Below, piece by piece: positions 43,867 through 53,498 of a stretch of 64,000 nucleotides of DNA. The notes below the pieces were generated by a model that was given only the letters and a program-made list of their open reading frames with translations, had not been told where the DNA came from and did no database searches. Positions within the stretch are counted from its first letter, which is position 1. Each line of letters begins with the position of its first letter. The stretch covers positions 80,001-144,000 of the forward strand of contig CAMXCT020001137.1 in NCBI GenBank assembly GCA_947184155.2, in the 5' to 3' direction. The translations under genes and the position numbers were made by a program. The stretch comes from Cladocopium goreaui. Its lineage: Eukaryota > Sar > Dinophyceae > Suessiales > Symbiodiniaceae.

Positions 43867-44337
43867 CAATGGAAAGCAAGCAGATAAAACCAAAAGAACA
43901 TGTTATTGTAAGGGGACCCAATGATAGAGAATAAGTGAAAAGCCGAAGGTAACGTTTTTTTTTTTTAGGGGATGTCCAACTCAATTGACTAGGCTTCCTT
44001 CAGGAAGAGTCAATGGTTCGAAAAACGGAAACGCCGCCAATCTGAGTGAAACTGCGAAATTCCCAATTTCAGGGATGGTTGGTTGAAACGCAGGGATATC
44101 GAATGCACGCCTCCATGGTGAGGCCAAAATGGGATCGGATGCATCTAGGTCGGCTGAATCAATCTCCAGGGCGGAGAAACGCGGTATGGTCAGTCACGGA
44201 TGTCACGGCAGTGAAACGAGAACTAATCCAGGAGTGGCCCGGTAAGGAGGAGCATGCCAGGAAGCTGAGAACAATCTGATACCCCAACCAAAATGACAGC
44301 AAAAACAAAAAGTATAACTTAGGTGAGGGATGGGTGG
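43867..44337. other. spacer between B2 and A2 of DIRS
   Basis: 471 bp without matching copy elsewhere in the element and without clear gene. It includes a 12-T run near 43958. Confidence 0.5.
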
Positions 44338-44464
44338 GTTTTTTTAAAGTTAAAACAGCATGCAAAACGCAAAACAAGATTGAAGTCCTTGAGCCAAAAT
44401 GTTTCAGGGGAAACAATGATCTGAAAGTACCCCGTAAAACATAAACGAAACAAGTACGTTAAAC
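44338..44464. repeat. A2 repeat of DIRS
   Basis: About 127 bp matching 52080-52204, ending GTACGTTAAAC. It carries the spliced-leader-like 14-mer at 44388-44401. Confidence 0.92.
44388..44401 (-). other. spliced-leader-like 14-mer (A2 copy)
   Basis: The minus strand reads CATTTTGGCTCAAG, identical to the last 14 bases of the dinoflagellate spliced leader as I know it. It overlaps the 17-bp A/B inverted match by its CAAG. Confidence 0.6.
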
Positions 44465-44725
44465 GTTCTACAAGGACTTCAATCTTGTTAATTCTTTAAT
44501 ATATACATATCTTAATATGTATATATTTTATAAATATATTTCAATTTAATAAAAAACATTTCATTCGCCAAAAAGGCTTGGCTTCCATTCTTCGAATTTC
44601 CAGAATGACTTCTGATGCACTCGGTCTTATATTATTTCCTTTTTCGCTTGCTGGATATAATTTTGTCCAGAGGTCTCAACCAACAGCTTTATTTGGTTGA
44701 ATTTTCAGATGGACATCAGACCCCC
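44465..44725. repeat. B1 repeat of DIRS
   Basis: 261 bp direct copy of B2, adjoining A2 without spacer. Confidence 0.92.
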
Positions 44726-44804
44726 ATATAAACTATCTGGGAATTCAACTCGCCATTAATCCCCCAAATATAGAGTGAGGAGAATTCCAGCAAGCGAATC
44801 AGGA

Positions 44805-45984
44805 TTACACAGTTGGAAGTGTCCAGGGGATAGAAGCATTTGATGGTACAAGCGTTGGAGTCCTACGGATGTTCCAAAGGTCTGGCAATGGGATTCGAAT
44901 ACGATCACTTAATTGGAAATTATGTGGTGGCTGTCCGATCTGGTCCCATCGGCTGAGATCGTCTGCAAGGATGTTGTCGGAACCTGCGATGTGATTAACG
45001 TCAATTTCCATACCCAGCATGGCTGATAACAAGCACAAACGTTCAAGAAAAATGGAAAGTGGGTATGTCATGCTCCAAAGTTTATTGCTACCAGATTCGG
45101 CACCTGTATTGTCGCTCAAGCTTTTCAGGCAAATAGGCATGCGATGAGCTGGAAAAAATCGTGCCGTCACAAATAGAAGGGCAATCTGAGCTAATGTCTC
45201 AAATGAAGAAATTGATCGTTGCATTTCTGGGTCAAGTTCCACCCCCAATTCAAGGAAATCGGAATGTGAGTAAATCTCAGAAAACCAGTATGTTTTTCCT
45301 GCTGGCGAGGTCACAAAACCTCCAATTTCACAAGTTTTTCCAGAGGCACAAGCGTCGGCTGCGGCAGTGCCCCCCCAGTATTGTTTCGGTGTTAAAGGTT
45401 TCATGGGGGATAAACCGGATACCCATTGGATAAAGTGTTGAACAATCCGAAGGCTGGCTGGAGATAGCGTTCTCTTCGTTGAAGCTGGGTCTCGAATGCG
45501 AAGCCAAATACGTTTGTTCGAGAGATGAACCTTGGCAAGGTCGCTCTTTTGCTGGATGTTCTGATGGCGGACAGCTAGCAATTTGCCGCCGAGTGGTAAT
45601 GCAGTGCCCTGGGGCCGAGAAATGATGTTGAGATTTTCATCCAAATGTGATGCAAAGGATCTCCAGTCGCCATTGTCGATACTATAGTGTGTTGCAGGAA
45701 TTGAATATAAATCATGATACCAGTGACGAATCCAAATTCGCATGTAGGGCCAAAGCTGGGTAAGCCAGAGTGCTAACCCAATCAGTTTTTCCAAGTTTCG
45801 TTTGGATGTGCGAGAGCTTCGACCAATCGAACGCAAATATCCCAAAAATTTTGTGAGCTTGGCAATGGGGATTTCAATGAAACCAGAGCGAAAATGGATT
45901 TCCAGCCAATCCATTGGATACTAAAAGCAAGTTCGCATTTGGACCATGAGACCGGGATGTTTGTGATTTGACAAATCAAACAGA
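44805..45984 (-). pseudogene. DIRS RT thumb and RNase H
   Basis: The frame 45914-44805 (369 residues) has an RNase H-like domain: AAADACASG (Asp187), SFETLAQIALL (Glu), SLSDNTGAES (Asp), then HIAGSDNILADDLSR (last Asp), the layout typical of DIRS and related elements. The RT thumb, NIPVSWSKCELAFSIQWIGW, is in another frame (45988-45900). So RT and RNase H are divided by a frameshift near 45900, and a second change lies near 45985. Confidence 0.82.
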
Positions 45985-47967
45985 TCATTGTCGCCGAGAG
46001 GGCATGCTAGTCATGGTCTGGTAGAACAAGAAGTCATCAACGTATAATAGGGCTATGTGAGCCCACCATACCAAAAAATGGAAGAGCCTCAGCATCCAGC
46101 CGCCGAGTCTGGACCACCACGCCGCCGAAAAAGTGGCCCCGAAAGGGGCCACTCTGTAAAAGAACAGCTGGCCCTGCAGCGTAAATCCAAGTAGTCCACA
46201 TTCTTCATCTCGAATTACTATTCTTTTATGGGCTGACTTAATGTCGAGGGAAAAGGCCATATGATCACCTGAAAAATTTCGCAAAGGGAATGTGCGCAGC
46301 ACATCCTTGGCCGACGGCAATGTGCTCCGCTCAGGTATGTGGCAGCGGTCATTAAGGCCGCATATTGTATTGTCCAGGACTAACCTGGGTGCCCTGCCGT
46401 CCGAGTGTGCAACGCCAAGTTTTCCGAGGGCAACCCCCAGGGGAAATTGCTGTTGTGCATCCTCCAATGTTCCTTCAAATGGAAAAACCCAGCCCTTGTC
46501 GATCTCTTGTTGCACCAACTCACGGGCGAGGGCAATGTCGTCCTCTGCGCTCTGCCAGTTCGTCTGGTGAGCCGACAATGGTGGTTCTTCCCGGTCCTCT
46601 GAGTTGCTTAACGGAAAACAGTTGCTCAATGGAATGTCACGTTGGAAACCTGTGCCAACCCCAGCAATAAGTGAAGGGAAAAGTGCATCGTCCGGATCCT
46701 GCATCAAGGTGTTCAAGGAGTGCAGAATATTCAAGCACATGGGTTGGTGTGTCCGAACTTCCCAGTTGGGTGTCATGCCTGATGAAATCAAAAATTGTTC
46801 CAGATCTTGTCGAAAGGGAGCAAGGACCGCTTCTGAAAATGGGGGGTTGGAATGGTCTGCCATCGAAAAATATTGAAGCAATTGTTTGTCCAGCCTGGAT
46901 TCCAATATGCGTGTCATCCATTTCTTGCGCAAGGGACCAAAAACATCCGAAGCTGTTCGAGCACCAAGACTCCAGTCTGGGTTGGAATGCAGGCCCCCCC
47001 CATCTTCCTGACCGAAAGGTGGGTCAAAAATATCTTTGCGTGGAGGAATCTGTGCTATATCATCCCATTTAAAATCTTTGGAGTGCTGGTTAACCAGAGG
47101 AGAAACCAGGTTCGCAAAAGCGTCTGCCAGTGCCGGTGGATAACATGCCGTTTGCCGGCTGAGAAATTCGCCTGATTCCGATCTTGTACCAACCAGTGAT
47201 GTATGGCTCCCATACGGGTGGGAACATAGACAACCCAGTGTCGAAATTTGTTGCCAACTGCTTGCAAACATCCATTGTTTGTACCAGTTCTTGCCGTATT
47301 CACATGCGGAGATGACCGTGCACCATGCTGAGATCAGAACCAGAAAAGATTTAACGCACTCCTCCAACCAGCTCATGGCGGATGGGGGTTGCTCCAGGTG
47401 AGCGTGTCCCCCTGCCTGAAAAATTAACGTCAGGCAGGTAATAGTTCTAAAAAGCATCATAAAAGATTCTTGGACTTGTAAAAGCTCCATGCTGTTAAGG
47501 CCCGGGACGCCGTCTAAAGCTTCAGGTGTTCGAAGTGCTTTAGGGCCTGGACGATGAAGTTTCAACCGTGAATAATGGGCACAAGAAGGGGAAGCCGCCC
47601 CATAAGCCACCTGTCCAGATGAACAAATTCGCAGCAATTGTTCGTAACTCTGGTCATTCAGTAGGTCCATACGCTTGTCCAGCAAAATGTCAAAAGACAG
47701 TACATTGCCCTGTTGGGCCAAAATGGCCGCACTCAGTGGGCGTGTTGCTCCCGAGCAAATATCCAGAAACAGTCGAGCCTCGCCTTGGGCGAAGTCAGGC
47801 AGTGAAGGTGCTGATATGGTTGGTGACACTGGTGATACCTGTGAAACTGAAGTGACATCAGTTGGCTGCTCCTCCAGGGTTGACTCCTTGGGAGTCCTTT
47901 GAAGTGAAACTGGTTCCTGTGACGTTGGAATAGGATCTACCATATCATCTGTTGTAACTGGCTGCAT
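45985..47967 (-). CDS. DIRS methyltransferase-like / reverse transcriptase polyprotein
   Basis: 660 residues. After a disordered N-terminus, residues 65-210 look like a degenerate C5-methyltransferase: LFLDICSGATRPL (Asp69, motif I place), ASPSCAHYS (Cys129, catalytic-Cys place), HLEQPPSAM (Glu192, ENV place). The RT starts at about 470: RLVLDNTICGLN, motif A FSLDIKSAHKRI (Asp575), motif B APFGATFSAAWW, motif C LLYVDDFLF (Asp644-Asp645). The frame ends just after motif C, before the thumb. It begins 3 bases after the stop of gag, so gag and pol are almost contiguous and may be linked by reinitiation or a shift. Confidence 0.82.
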   Translation of the reverse strand: MQPVTTDDMVDPIPTSQEPVSLQRTPKESTLEEQPTDVTSVSQVSPVSPTISAPSLPDFAQGEARLFLDICSGATRPLSAAILAQQGNVLSFDILLDKRMDLLNDQSYEQLLRICSSGQVAYGAASPSCAHYSRLKLHRPGPKALRTPEALDGVPGLNSMELLQVQESFMMLFRTITCLTLIFQAGGHAHLEQPPSAMSWLEECVKSFLVLISAWCTVISACEYGKNWYKQWMFASSWQQISTLGCLCSHPYGSHTSLVGTRSESGEFLSRQTACYPPALADAFANLVSPLVNQHSKDFKWDDIAQIPPRKDIFDPPFGQEDGGGLHSNPDWSLGARTASDVFGPLRKKWMTRILESRLDKQLLQYFSMADHSNPPFSEAVLAPFRQDLEQFLISSGMTPNWEVRTHQPMCLNILHSLNTLMQDPDDALFPSLIAGVGTGFQRDIPLSNCFPLSNSEDREEPPLSAHQTNWQSAEDDIALARELVQQEIDKGWVFPFEGTLEDAQQQFPLGVALGKLGVAHSDGRAPRLVLDNTICGLNDRCHIPERSTLPSAKDVLRTFPLRNFSGDHMAFSLDIKSAHKRIVIRDEECGLLGFTLQGQLFFYRVAPFGATFSAAWWSRLGGWMLRLFHFLVWWAHIALLYVDDFLFYQTMTSMPSRRQ

Positions 47968-47970
47968 TAG

Positions 47971-49176
47971 TCAGTGGGTCGTATTCTGATGCTGAAGGGC
48001 ACCGTGGTCCAAACCGCACGCATGGCCGTTAACTGGGTATGCACATTGGTGCTGGAATTTGCATGAGTCTCCCAGCGAACAGCCTCCTGTTTGGTATCGC
48101 ATGCATAACTGTTTCCACTGACCGTCTTTGGTTTTGACATCAGTCAACCATTGAACCTTTCCTTTGCCCTTCGATTTGCCTTTGCCCTTCGAGGGCTTGC
48201 CTTTGCCCTTGCCTTTCGTAAAGCTTGAGGAGCTGGGTGTTGATGTCATGGATGGAGCCTTCACTGGACGAGGGCGAAGTTGAAGAAGGCCTGGAAGGTC
48301 ATGTCGGATATGGGTGAATTCATGTAAGCAATTATCCATATCCCAACCACGCTCAGACATCAGGTCTGAAATGGAAGCCCAAATCTGCCTGTCTGCCGCT
48401 TGCGCCTCTGTAATCGATGCACAGCGCAACATGGTATCTGGGTCCACCCTTTGTGTAAGGAAACTCAAAAACTTCGCTGAATAGGCTTTGAGGTTCGCTA
48501 GGTGGGCGCCTCCACACATTGCAACTGCCGTATCATGTACTGCCAGTAAGTTACGGACTGCATTCACCCCAAAGCCAGCATTTGAAATGTCAATAGAAGG
48601 GGGCTCGTCCACCAACAAGCTGTGCAGTGTGGCCACTTCAAGTTTCGGCATCTTTGCCTGCCTTTGAGAAGTGATTTCATCTGATTTTGCCAAAGTAAGT
48701 CGATATTTCCAGGGGATCCACGACCACTGTTTCTTTGAGAGCTGATGGTGTGTAAGGCTCAGTAAACGCGTACTTGGCATGGTATCATGATTGAGGAGCT
48801 CTGAGGGATAACTTGCCAAAAATTTGGCCTTCATCTGTTCAATCACTGCTGTGTCCAACTTCGGTGGGAAGCTTTCTGCCCACGTGCTTGCTGAGGCCGA
48901 TGCATCGGAAGTGGCCGTTCCACCAACAGGTGTTTGATTTGCAGGTGCAGGTTGGGTCAAGTCATGACACATTCGGAACGCAGCCCTAAGTGAGGCTTTC
49001 TGGAGCAGCGTTGGCTCGTCACTGAAAAACTCAGGCCATAGCTTGTCAAACGCTTCTAGATCCAACGCAGAGAACGCAAAGGACTGAACTGTCCAACCTG
49101 CTGAAATCAGCTGGGATGCTGTAGCAGGATCAACGCCACACGCTGACATCACCTCTTCCAAATTTTTGGAAGTCAT
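47971..49176 (-). CDS. DIRS gag with CCCH zinc finger
   Basis: 401 residues. A helical N-terminal region (EEVMSACGVDPATASQLISA) resembles a helical DNA/RNA-binding module. Middle region unknown. Then a Lys-Gly linker (KGKGKGKPSKGKGKSKGKGK) and a CCCH finger CMRYQTGGCSLGDSCKFQHQ (C-x7-C-x5-C-x3-H) for RNA binding, followed by a second Cys/His cluster. Intact frame. It lies between recombinase and RT on the minus strand. Confidence 0.8.
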   Translation of the reverse strand: MTSKNLEEVMSACGVDPATASQLISAGWTVQSFAFSALDLEAFDKLWPEFFSDEPTLLQKASLRAAFRMCHDLTQPAPANQTPVGGTATSDASASASTWAESFPPKLDTAVIEQMKAKFLASYPSELLNHDTMPSTRLLSLTHHQLSKKQWSWIPWKYRLTLAKSDEITSQRQAKMPKLEVATLHSLLVDEPPSIDISNAGFGVNAVRNLLAVHDTAVAMCGGAHLANLKAYSAKFLSFLTQRVDPDTMLRCASITEAQAADRQIWASISDLMSERGWDMDNCLHEFTHIRHDLPGLLQLRPRPVKAPSMTSTPSSSSFTKGKGKGKPSKGKGKSKGKGKVQWLTDVKTKDGQWKQLCMRYQTGGCSLGDSCKFQHQCAYPVNGHACGLDHGALQHQNTTH

Positions 49177-49565
49177 GACGCACGCGAGAAAACGCTGTCC
49201 AGGTGGACACTAAATGAAGAAGCTGTCAATAAAACGAAAATAAATTTGGTCATGTGGTACATCCTGATGCACTGCAATTGAGGTCCGGGCTGAACTGAGA
49301 TATGGTCCTGAGGGATGTCATGGTATGGCTGACATGTTTTTTTTTTTGAAAGCATTTTTTTTGAAAATGGCTGCGGACGAGCATATAAATAAAAATGGCT
49401 ATGGGATGCATGCGAATGAGTGACATGTATGGTGGCTTCGGCCATGGAAAATGCTGATGCTCAACCTCCTGCAGGAGATTGTTCCAATTGACGCAATGAT
49501 CAAACGCTGAAGAAATGATGAGCGCATCTGCCTTTTTTGTCTTAAGCTATGCTGTTGGATGCAAC
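49177..49565. other. spacer between recombinase and gag
   Basis: 389 bp; minus-strand frames are open but without motif. It includes a 10-T run (49338-49347). It may hold the gag leader. Confidence 0.4.
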
Positions 49566-51701
49566 TCAAACAATTTGGACTGCTTTCCAAATTTTCTTGC
49601 AACCTGCATGTTGGCAAAATGCCACGGGTGGTTGCAAGTCCTCAAGGAAATCGGTTTCTGAATGGAGCATCCTGGCGCCACATGCTGCTCTCCAGTAATG
49701 GTTTCTGTGGAAAGGTCTGGACTCAGTATCGTCCGTTGTCGCAACCATGGCATGGGTAACTTTCCGATGCCTTGCAAACACGGCTTCGTCAACCTGACCC
49801 TCGTCGGGCACCACTGTTGTGGTGTGTGCCATAGGCTCCAATGCCTCTGAACTGGAACTGTCACCCTGGCTGCTGATGCTCGAAGAGTCGTTGTCTGAGT
49901 CCAGCTGTTCGACCTCCGGTTCAGGCAGGATTTCATGAGGATCTTCAGGCTTAGAAAAGGGAAGCCATTGAAACGAATAGTCTGGTGCCGTCTTCTGGAA
50001 CCGTTCCAAAGTGACCGTTGGTTCCGTCAGAGGAAATTGTCCTCCCCTGTGTTGAGCTGTCTTGGGCCGCCACCCTTTGTGTATCTCCATGATGATGGTT
50101 GATTGGTACCGTAAGGAACCCCAAACGCTGTCTCTGCCATAAAGATTCAGTGAATGCTTGGGATCCTGGTGGTGACCCTGCAGCAATCGGTCTGAGTCGC
50201 TGACCAGGTTGCCCAACTGTGGGCCAAAACTCAAAAGAGTAGCCTTCATTGAATGTAGAGTGTATGTTTGTTGCAGGTGAGCCAGTGGATGTTGATCCTG
50301 AAATTTCTTCCATGGTGTCAACAGCATTTCACGAAAAATTCGTGTTGTCTCCGCATAATTCAGTGGTTCGAGCTCTTGAAATGTTCCATCTGGCTCCATG
50401 GACGGGATCAGAAAGTCCACCTTGGACTGTGGGACCTGCAATGCTGTCATCACCTGGTCCCAAGTTTGTAAAAACTTAAACAGCCACGTGTATGTCCCTT
50501 TGCTGCAAAGTCCCGCCGCCTGTGCCCCGAAAGGGTGTCCTGCCGCCATTGTCTTTGATCTCCATACCAAGCCACGGAGTTCCTGAAAATTGAAGACCAA
50601 TGAACTAATGTTCAACCTCTGTGCATCAGCAAATCGAAGACCTGCCCAGGTAATTAGAAGGAAGGAGCCAAGCATCATCACTTCGTATGTAGTGGAAGCC
50701 CCTTGTAAGATTCTACGTTCCCATTGGAAAATCAACCACAGCGGGAGAGGAGGTGCCTCTCGACGGTCTTTGCTCAGTTTTGTTTTCAAGAAGCTGTCGA
50801 CCAACGGAGAAAAACAAATCATCAAATGAGAAACTCCTGCAATTTTGTGCCACCAACGCAATGCTTTGATTGTAAAGTTTCCTGAACACACATCTCTGTC
50901 AGTCTCACATGACTTCGATAACTTCATGACGGTCAGCACGTCTGCAAGCTGAGATTCTGACAAGGTATGCATGTCCAATCCAAGTTGTGCAGTAACCCGT
51001 GCAAACTTCTGGACCGCTTGTAAATAGCGGAATGATGTCGTGGCAGCATAATTGTTCAAAAGTCTCTTGCGATGTTCATCGGCATATGGTGAGGATTGCA
51101 GTGATACATATACTGCAGATGAATTGCCAAAAAGCTGCAATAAGCTGGTGAACAGTTCAACCAAAAAAGCATTGTCACTGGCCAGCTTTGATCGAGTCAA
51201 TTGAATCGATGTTGAGCTCCGCACCAGCTGGGGCTTAGCAACGGCTACATGACCCTTGTTCACTGGAGGGCGAGGCAGTGCTTTCTCTGTACTAGGACAC
51301 AACGCCGGAAAAACCCTTGTGGGTACTGAAGGCTCCGACAACCTGGATGGTGGTGAACTCATGGTCAAACTGGCCGGGTGATACTCTGTGCGATGGGTTC
51401 TAAGGTATGGTGAACTGACATGTGAAACATGATGAACCAAATTGCCTCGAATTGGTTGATACGCTGGTGTTGATCTGGGCTCTGCAACTGAGATGGCCGC
51501 CAAAGTCAATCTGGGACCTGCTGGAACTGACTGGGGTGCCGCTGTAATTGGAACTGGAGATACCTGCAAACTAGCCTGGAGTCGAGGTTGGACTGGCATA
51601 TCCGGACGACTCAAAGGGCATGTCTTAGGTGTGGGTTGCATCAGCTGTATTGACTCTGAATCACAAATGAGGTCCCAACCGTCTTCAATCGGAAGATCCA
51701 T
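49566..51701 (-). CDS. DIRS tyrosine recombinase
   Basis: 711 residues. The N-terminal 170 are Pro/Ser-rich. A core-binding helical region follows (about 175-310). The catalytic domain has WAGLRFADAQRL (Arg356), LHSMKATLLSFG (His483; Lys486 in place of the usual Arg), QGHHQDPKHSLNLYGRDS (His510/511 and nucleophile Tyr521). The R-H-x-x-K/R-H-Y set defines the tyrosine recombinase family used by DIRS to insert circular DNA. The C-terminus is acidic. The frame is intact, so this protein could be active. It is the first ORF after A1. Confidence 0.88.
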   Translation of the reverse strand: MDLPIEDGWDLICDSESIQLMQPTPKTCPLSRPDMPVQPRLQASLQVSPVPITAAPQSVPAGPRLTLAAISVAEPRSTPAYQPIRGNLVHHVSHVSSPYLRTHRTEYHPASLTMSSPPSRLSEPSVPTRVFPALCPSTEKALPRPPVNKGHVAVAKPQLVRSSTSIQLTRSKLASDNAFLVELFTSLLQLFGNSSAVYVSLQSSPYADEHRKRLLNNYAATTSFRYLQAVQKFARVTAQLGLDMHTLSESQLADVLTVMKLSKSCETDRDVCSGNFTIKALRWWHKIAGVSHLMICFSPLVDSFLKTKLSKDRREAPPLPLWLIFQWERRILQGASTTYEVMMLGSFLLITWAGLRFADAQRLNISSLVFNFQELRGLVWRSKTMAAGHPFGAQAAGLCSKGTYTWLFKFLQTWDQVMTALQVPQSKVDFLIPSMEPDGTFQELEPLNYAETTRIFREMLLTPWKKFQDQHPLAHLQQTYTLHSMKATLLSFGPQLGNLVSDSDRLLQGHHQDPKHSLNLYGRDSVWGSLRYQSTIIMEIHKGWRPKTAQHRGGQFPLTEPTVTLERFQKTAPDYSFQWLPFSKPEDPHEILPEPEVEQLDSDNDSSSISSQGDSSSSEALEPMAHTTTVVPDEGQVDEAVFARHRKVTHAMVATTDDTESRPFHRNHYWRAACGARMLHSETDFLEDLQPPVAFCQHAGCKKIWKAVQIV

Positions 51702-52079
51702 CAGCTACTGAAGGTGTCTCGATGACTCGAAACCGAACTGCACAACGAAAAATGCGATGGGAGCACCAGCTAAAACGCCAAATATCCCTGGGCAGTGTTC
51801 TATCTTCTGAATTTTGATCGTACAAGTATGAGACGATGAGTGTGCACAACTCTAACCTGAAATGCGATGCAAAGATCTCTGTCCAGTCTGGGTTCCGGCG
51901 ACGCAATGCCAGCGTGGCAAGCCCCGGCTATCCGGGATGTGAAAGGTCCTGTCAATGACCTAAAAGCAAGTGAAGTGAGAAAAAACCGTTTAAAATGACG
52001 CAACCCACACCATGACAGTGAAACGGAAAAAAGAATCCTGCAGTTTGTTGACGCACTTAGACACCATTTGTTGCCCTTT
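51702..52079. other. 5' leader region of DIRS
   Basis: About 380 bp between A1 and the recombinase start. No motif recognised; a T-run lies next to A1. Confidence 0.4.
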
Positions 52080-52204
52080 TTTTTTTAAGTTAAAACAGCA
52101 TGCAAAACGCAAAACAAGATTGAAGTCCTTGAGCCAAAATGTTTCAGGGGAAACAATGATCTGAAAGTACCCCGTAAAACATAAACGAAACAAGTACGTT
52201 AAAC
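52080..52204. repeat. A1 repeat of DIRS
   Basis: 125 bp matching A2. It forms the element's outer 5' end (minus orientation) and ends GTACGTTAAAC. Confidence 0.92.
52128..52141 (-). other. spliced-leader-like 14-mer (A1 copy)
   Basis: The minus strand reads CATTTTGGCTCAAG, about 63 bases inside the element's 5' end and upstream of the recombinase ORF. It matches the 3' 14 bases of the dinoflagellate spliced leader. Confidence 0.6.
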
Positions 52205-53498
52205 GATCCCTAGAACAAACAACAAACCCCAACAACACACACACACGAGATCCAAGACGGAGACAGACGAAGCACTGTCGGAGTCAACACAAAACCAAGG
52301 CCGACTGTTTCAGCTAATCCGCATCCTCCAATGGAAGATAAACGCGTCAGACAAGCAAAACTGTCATCAGCCTCAACTACTCACAGTCCAAAACCATATT
52401 CGTGGTAAAGTTTTGAACACGAATACATTGATGCACCAGGCAAACTCGGTCTCAGACAAGCTATAGACTAGATACACTAAGCTTGGAACACCTTAGATAC
52501 CAAGCGTTCTAAGTTTCGGGCACGCTAGGCATGAGATGCACTAAGCTCAGGGCAAACTTCCAAGGCTGGACCTTGTCCCCCCTTTTGAGATAAAGTCCAT
52601 CAACCTTCAAAAAACTTCAAATGAATTCTGGCCATCATAAAAGTTGATCTATTGCATGTTCAAACAAAGAAAACAACTACCTAAGCAACTTCACAATCAC
52701 TACCTACGAACATGTTCACAACGCCAGGGAAATCCATTCCACTGACATCAAGATGCGCAAACTTATCAAAGGCAATTTCAACAACACTGACATGTATCTC
52801 AAGTCAGGGATGTCCAATCCACTGATGTCACAATCAAATCAATCACAAGACGCTCAAAATCAAAAACAAAACCTTCCAAGGGTTTCCATCAGACGTTTGG
52901 CCTGGACCTACTTTGACTCTCCTCAATTAAGAATCAGGTCTGGCCTTGTCATCATTTGGAAAACGGCGGCAGATAAACACAAACCACACTCAACAATGAA
53001 TCAATCACAATGCACAAGTTCACAACAAATTCACAAACATGCTCAAATTCACAAGCATGTCCAAGGACAACGCAAACATGACACCGTTCCAATCCAGAGC
53101 TGATTCATCCCAAGCAATATCAAACCTTGCAGGCTCACCCCCTTTTGCAGTGCAGGAGGTCTGAATCACAGACATAGTCATAGCAATGGTGCACCAGAGT
53201 GAACCTCGAGCTAGCCGATACTAGCTATTCTCTCTGCCGCAAAGAAAACTGCTAATCCTTCACAAAAAAATATTCAGGCCTCTCTCAGATGTCATCCCAG
53301 GGCGGCACCAGCATCTCTATTGATACACCCGACGACACTGTTGTTGCCCATCGCGCAACATGGCCAGGCCGCCTGGTGCCCAAAGCGATATGAGGGCATT
53401 CACTTGCGCACCCTTGTATGGCGTAGGGGATAACGTGCGGACTTCACCGCTGGTTGCATCTTTCGACATGATAGCCCCTTGCCGTTGGCCTGGCGTAG
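52205..53498. other. internal LTR-element sequence, non-coding
   Basis: Continues from 43604 across the DIRS insertion. A/C-rich on plus. No gene or domain recognised. Confidence 0.5.

Larger units (their letters stand above)
43605..52204 (-). mobile_element. DIRS-order retrotransposon with split direct repeats
   Basis: Minus-strand order: A1 (52204-52080), tyrosine recombinase, CCCH gag, methyltransferase-like/RT, RNase H, B1 (44725-44465), A2 (44464-44338), B2 (43866-43605). The internal junction GTTAAAC|GTTCTAC equals the outer ends joined. A and B share a 17-bp inverted match (CAAGATTGAAGTCCTTG / CAAGGACTTCAATCTTG). There is no target duplication, as expected for DIRS integration. Its insertion point is inside the LTR element. 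RT-RNase H shows frameshifts, so this copy may be defective although the repeats are almost identical. Confidence 0.9.
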
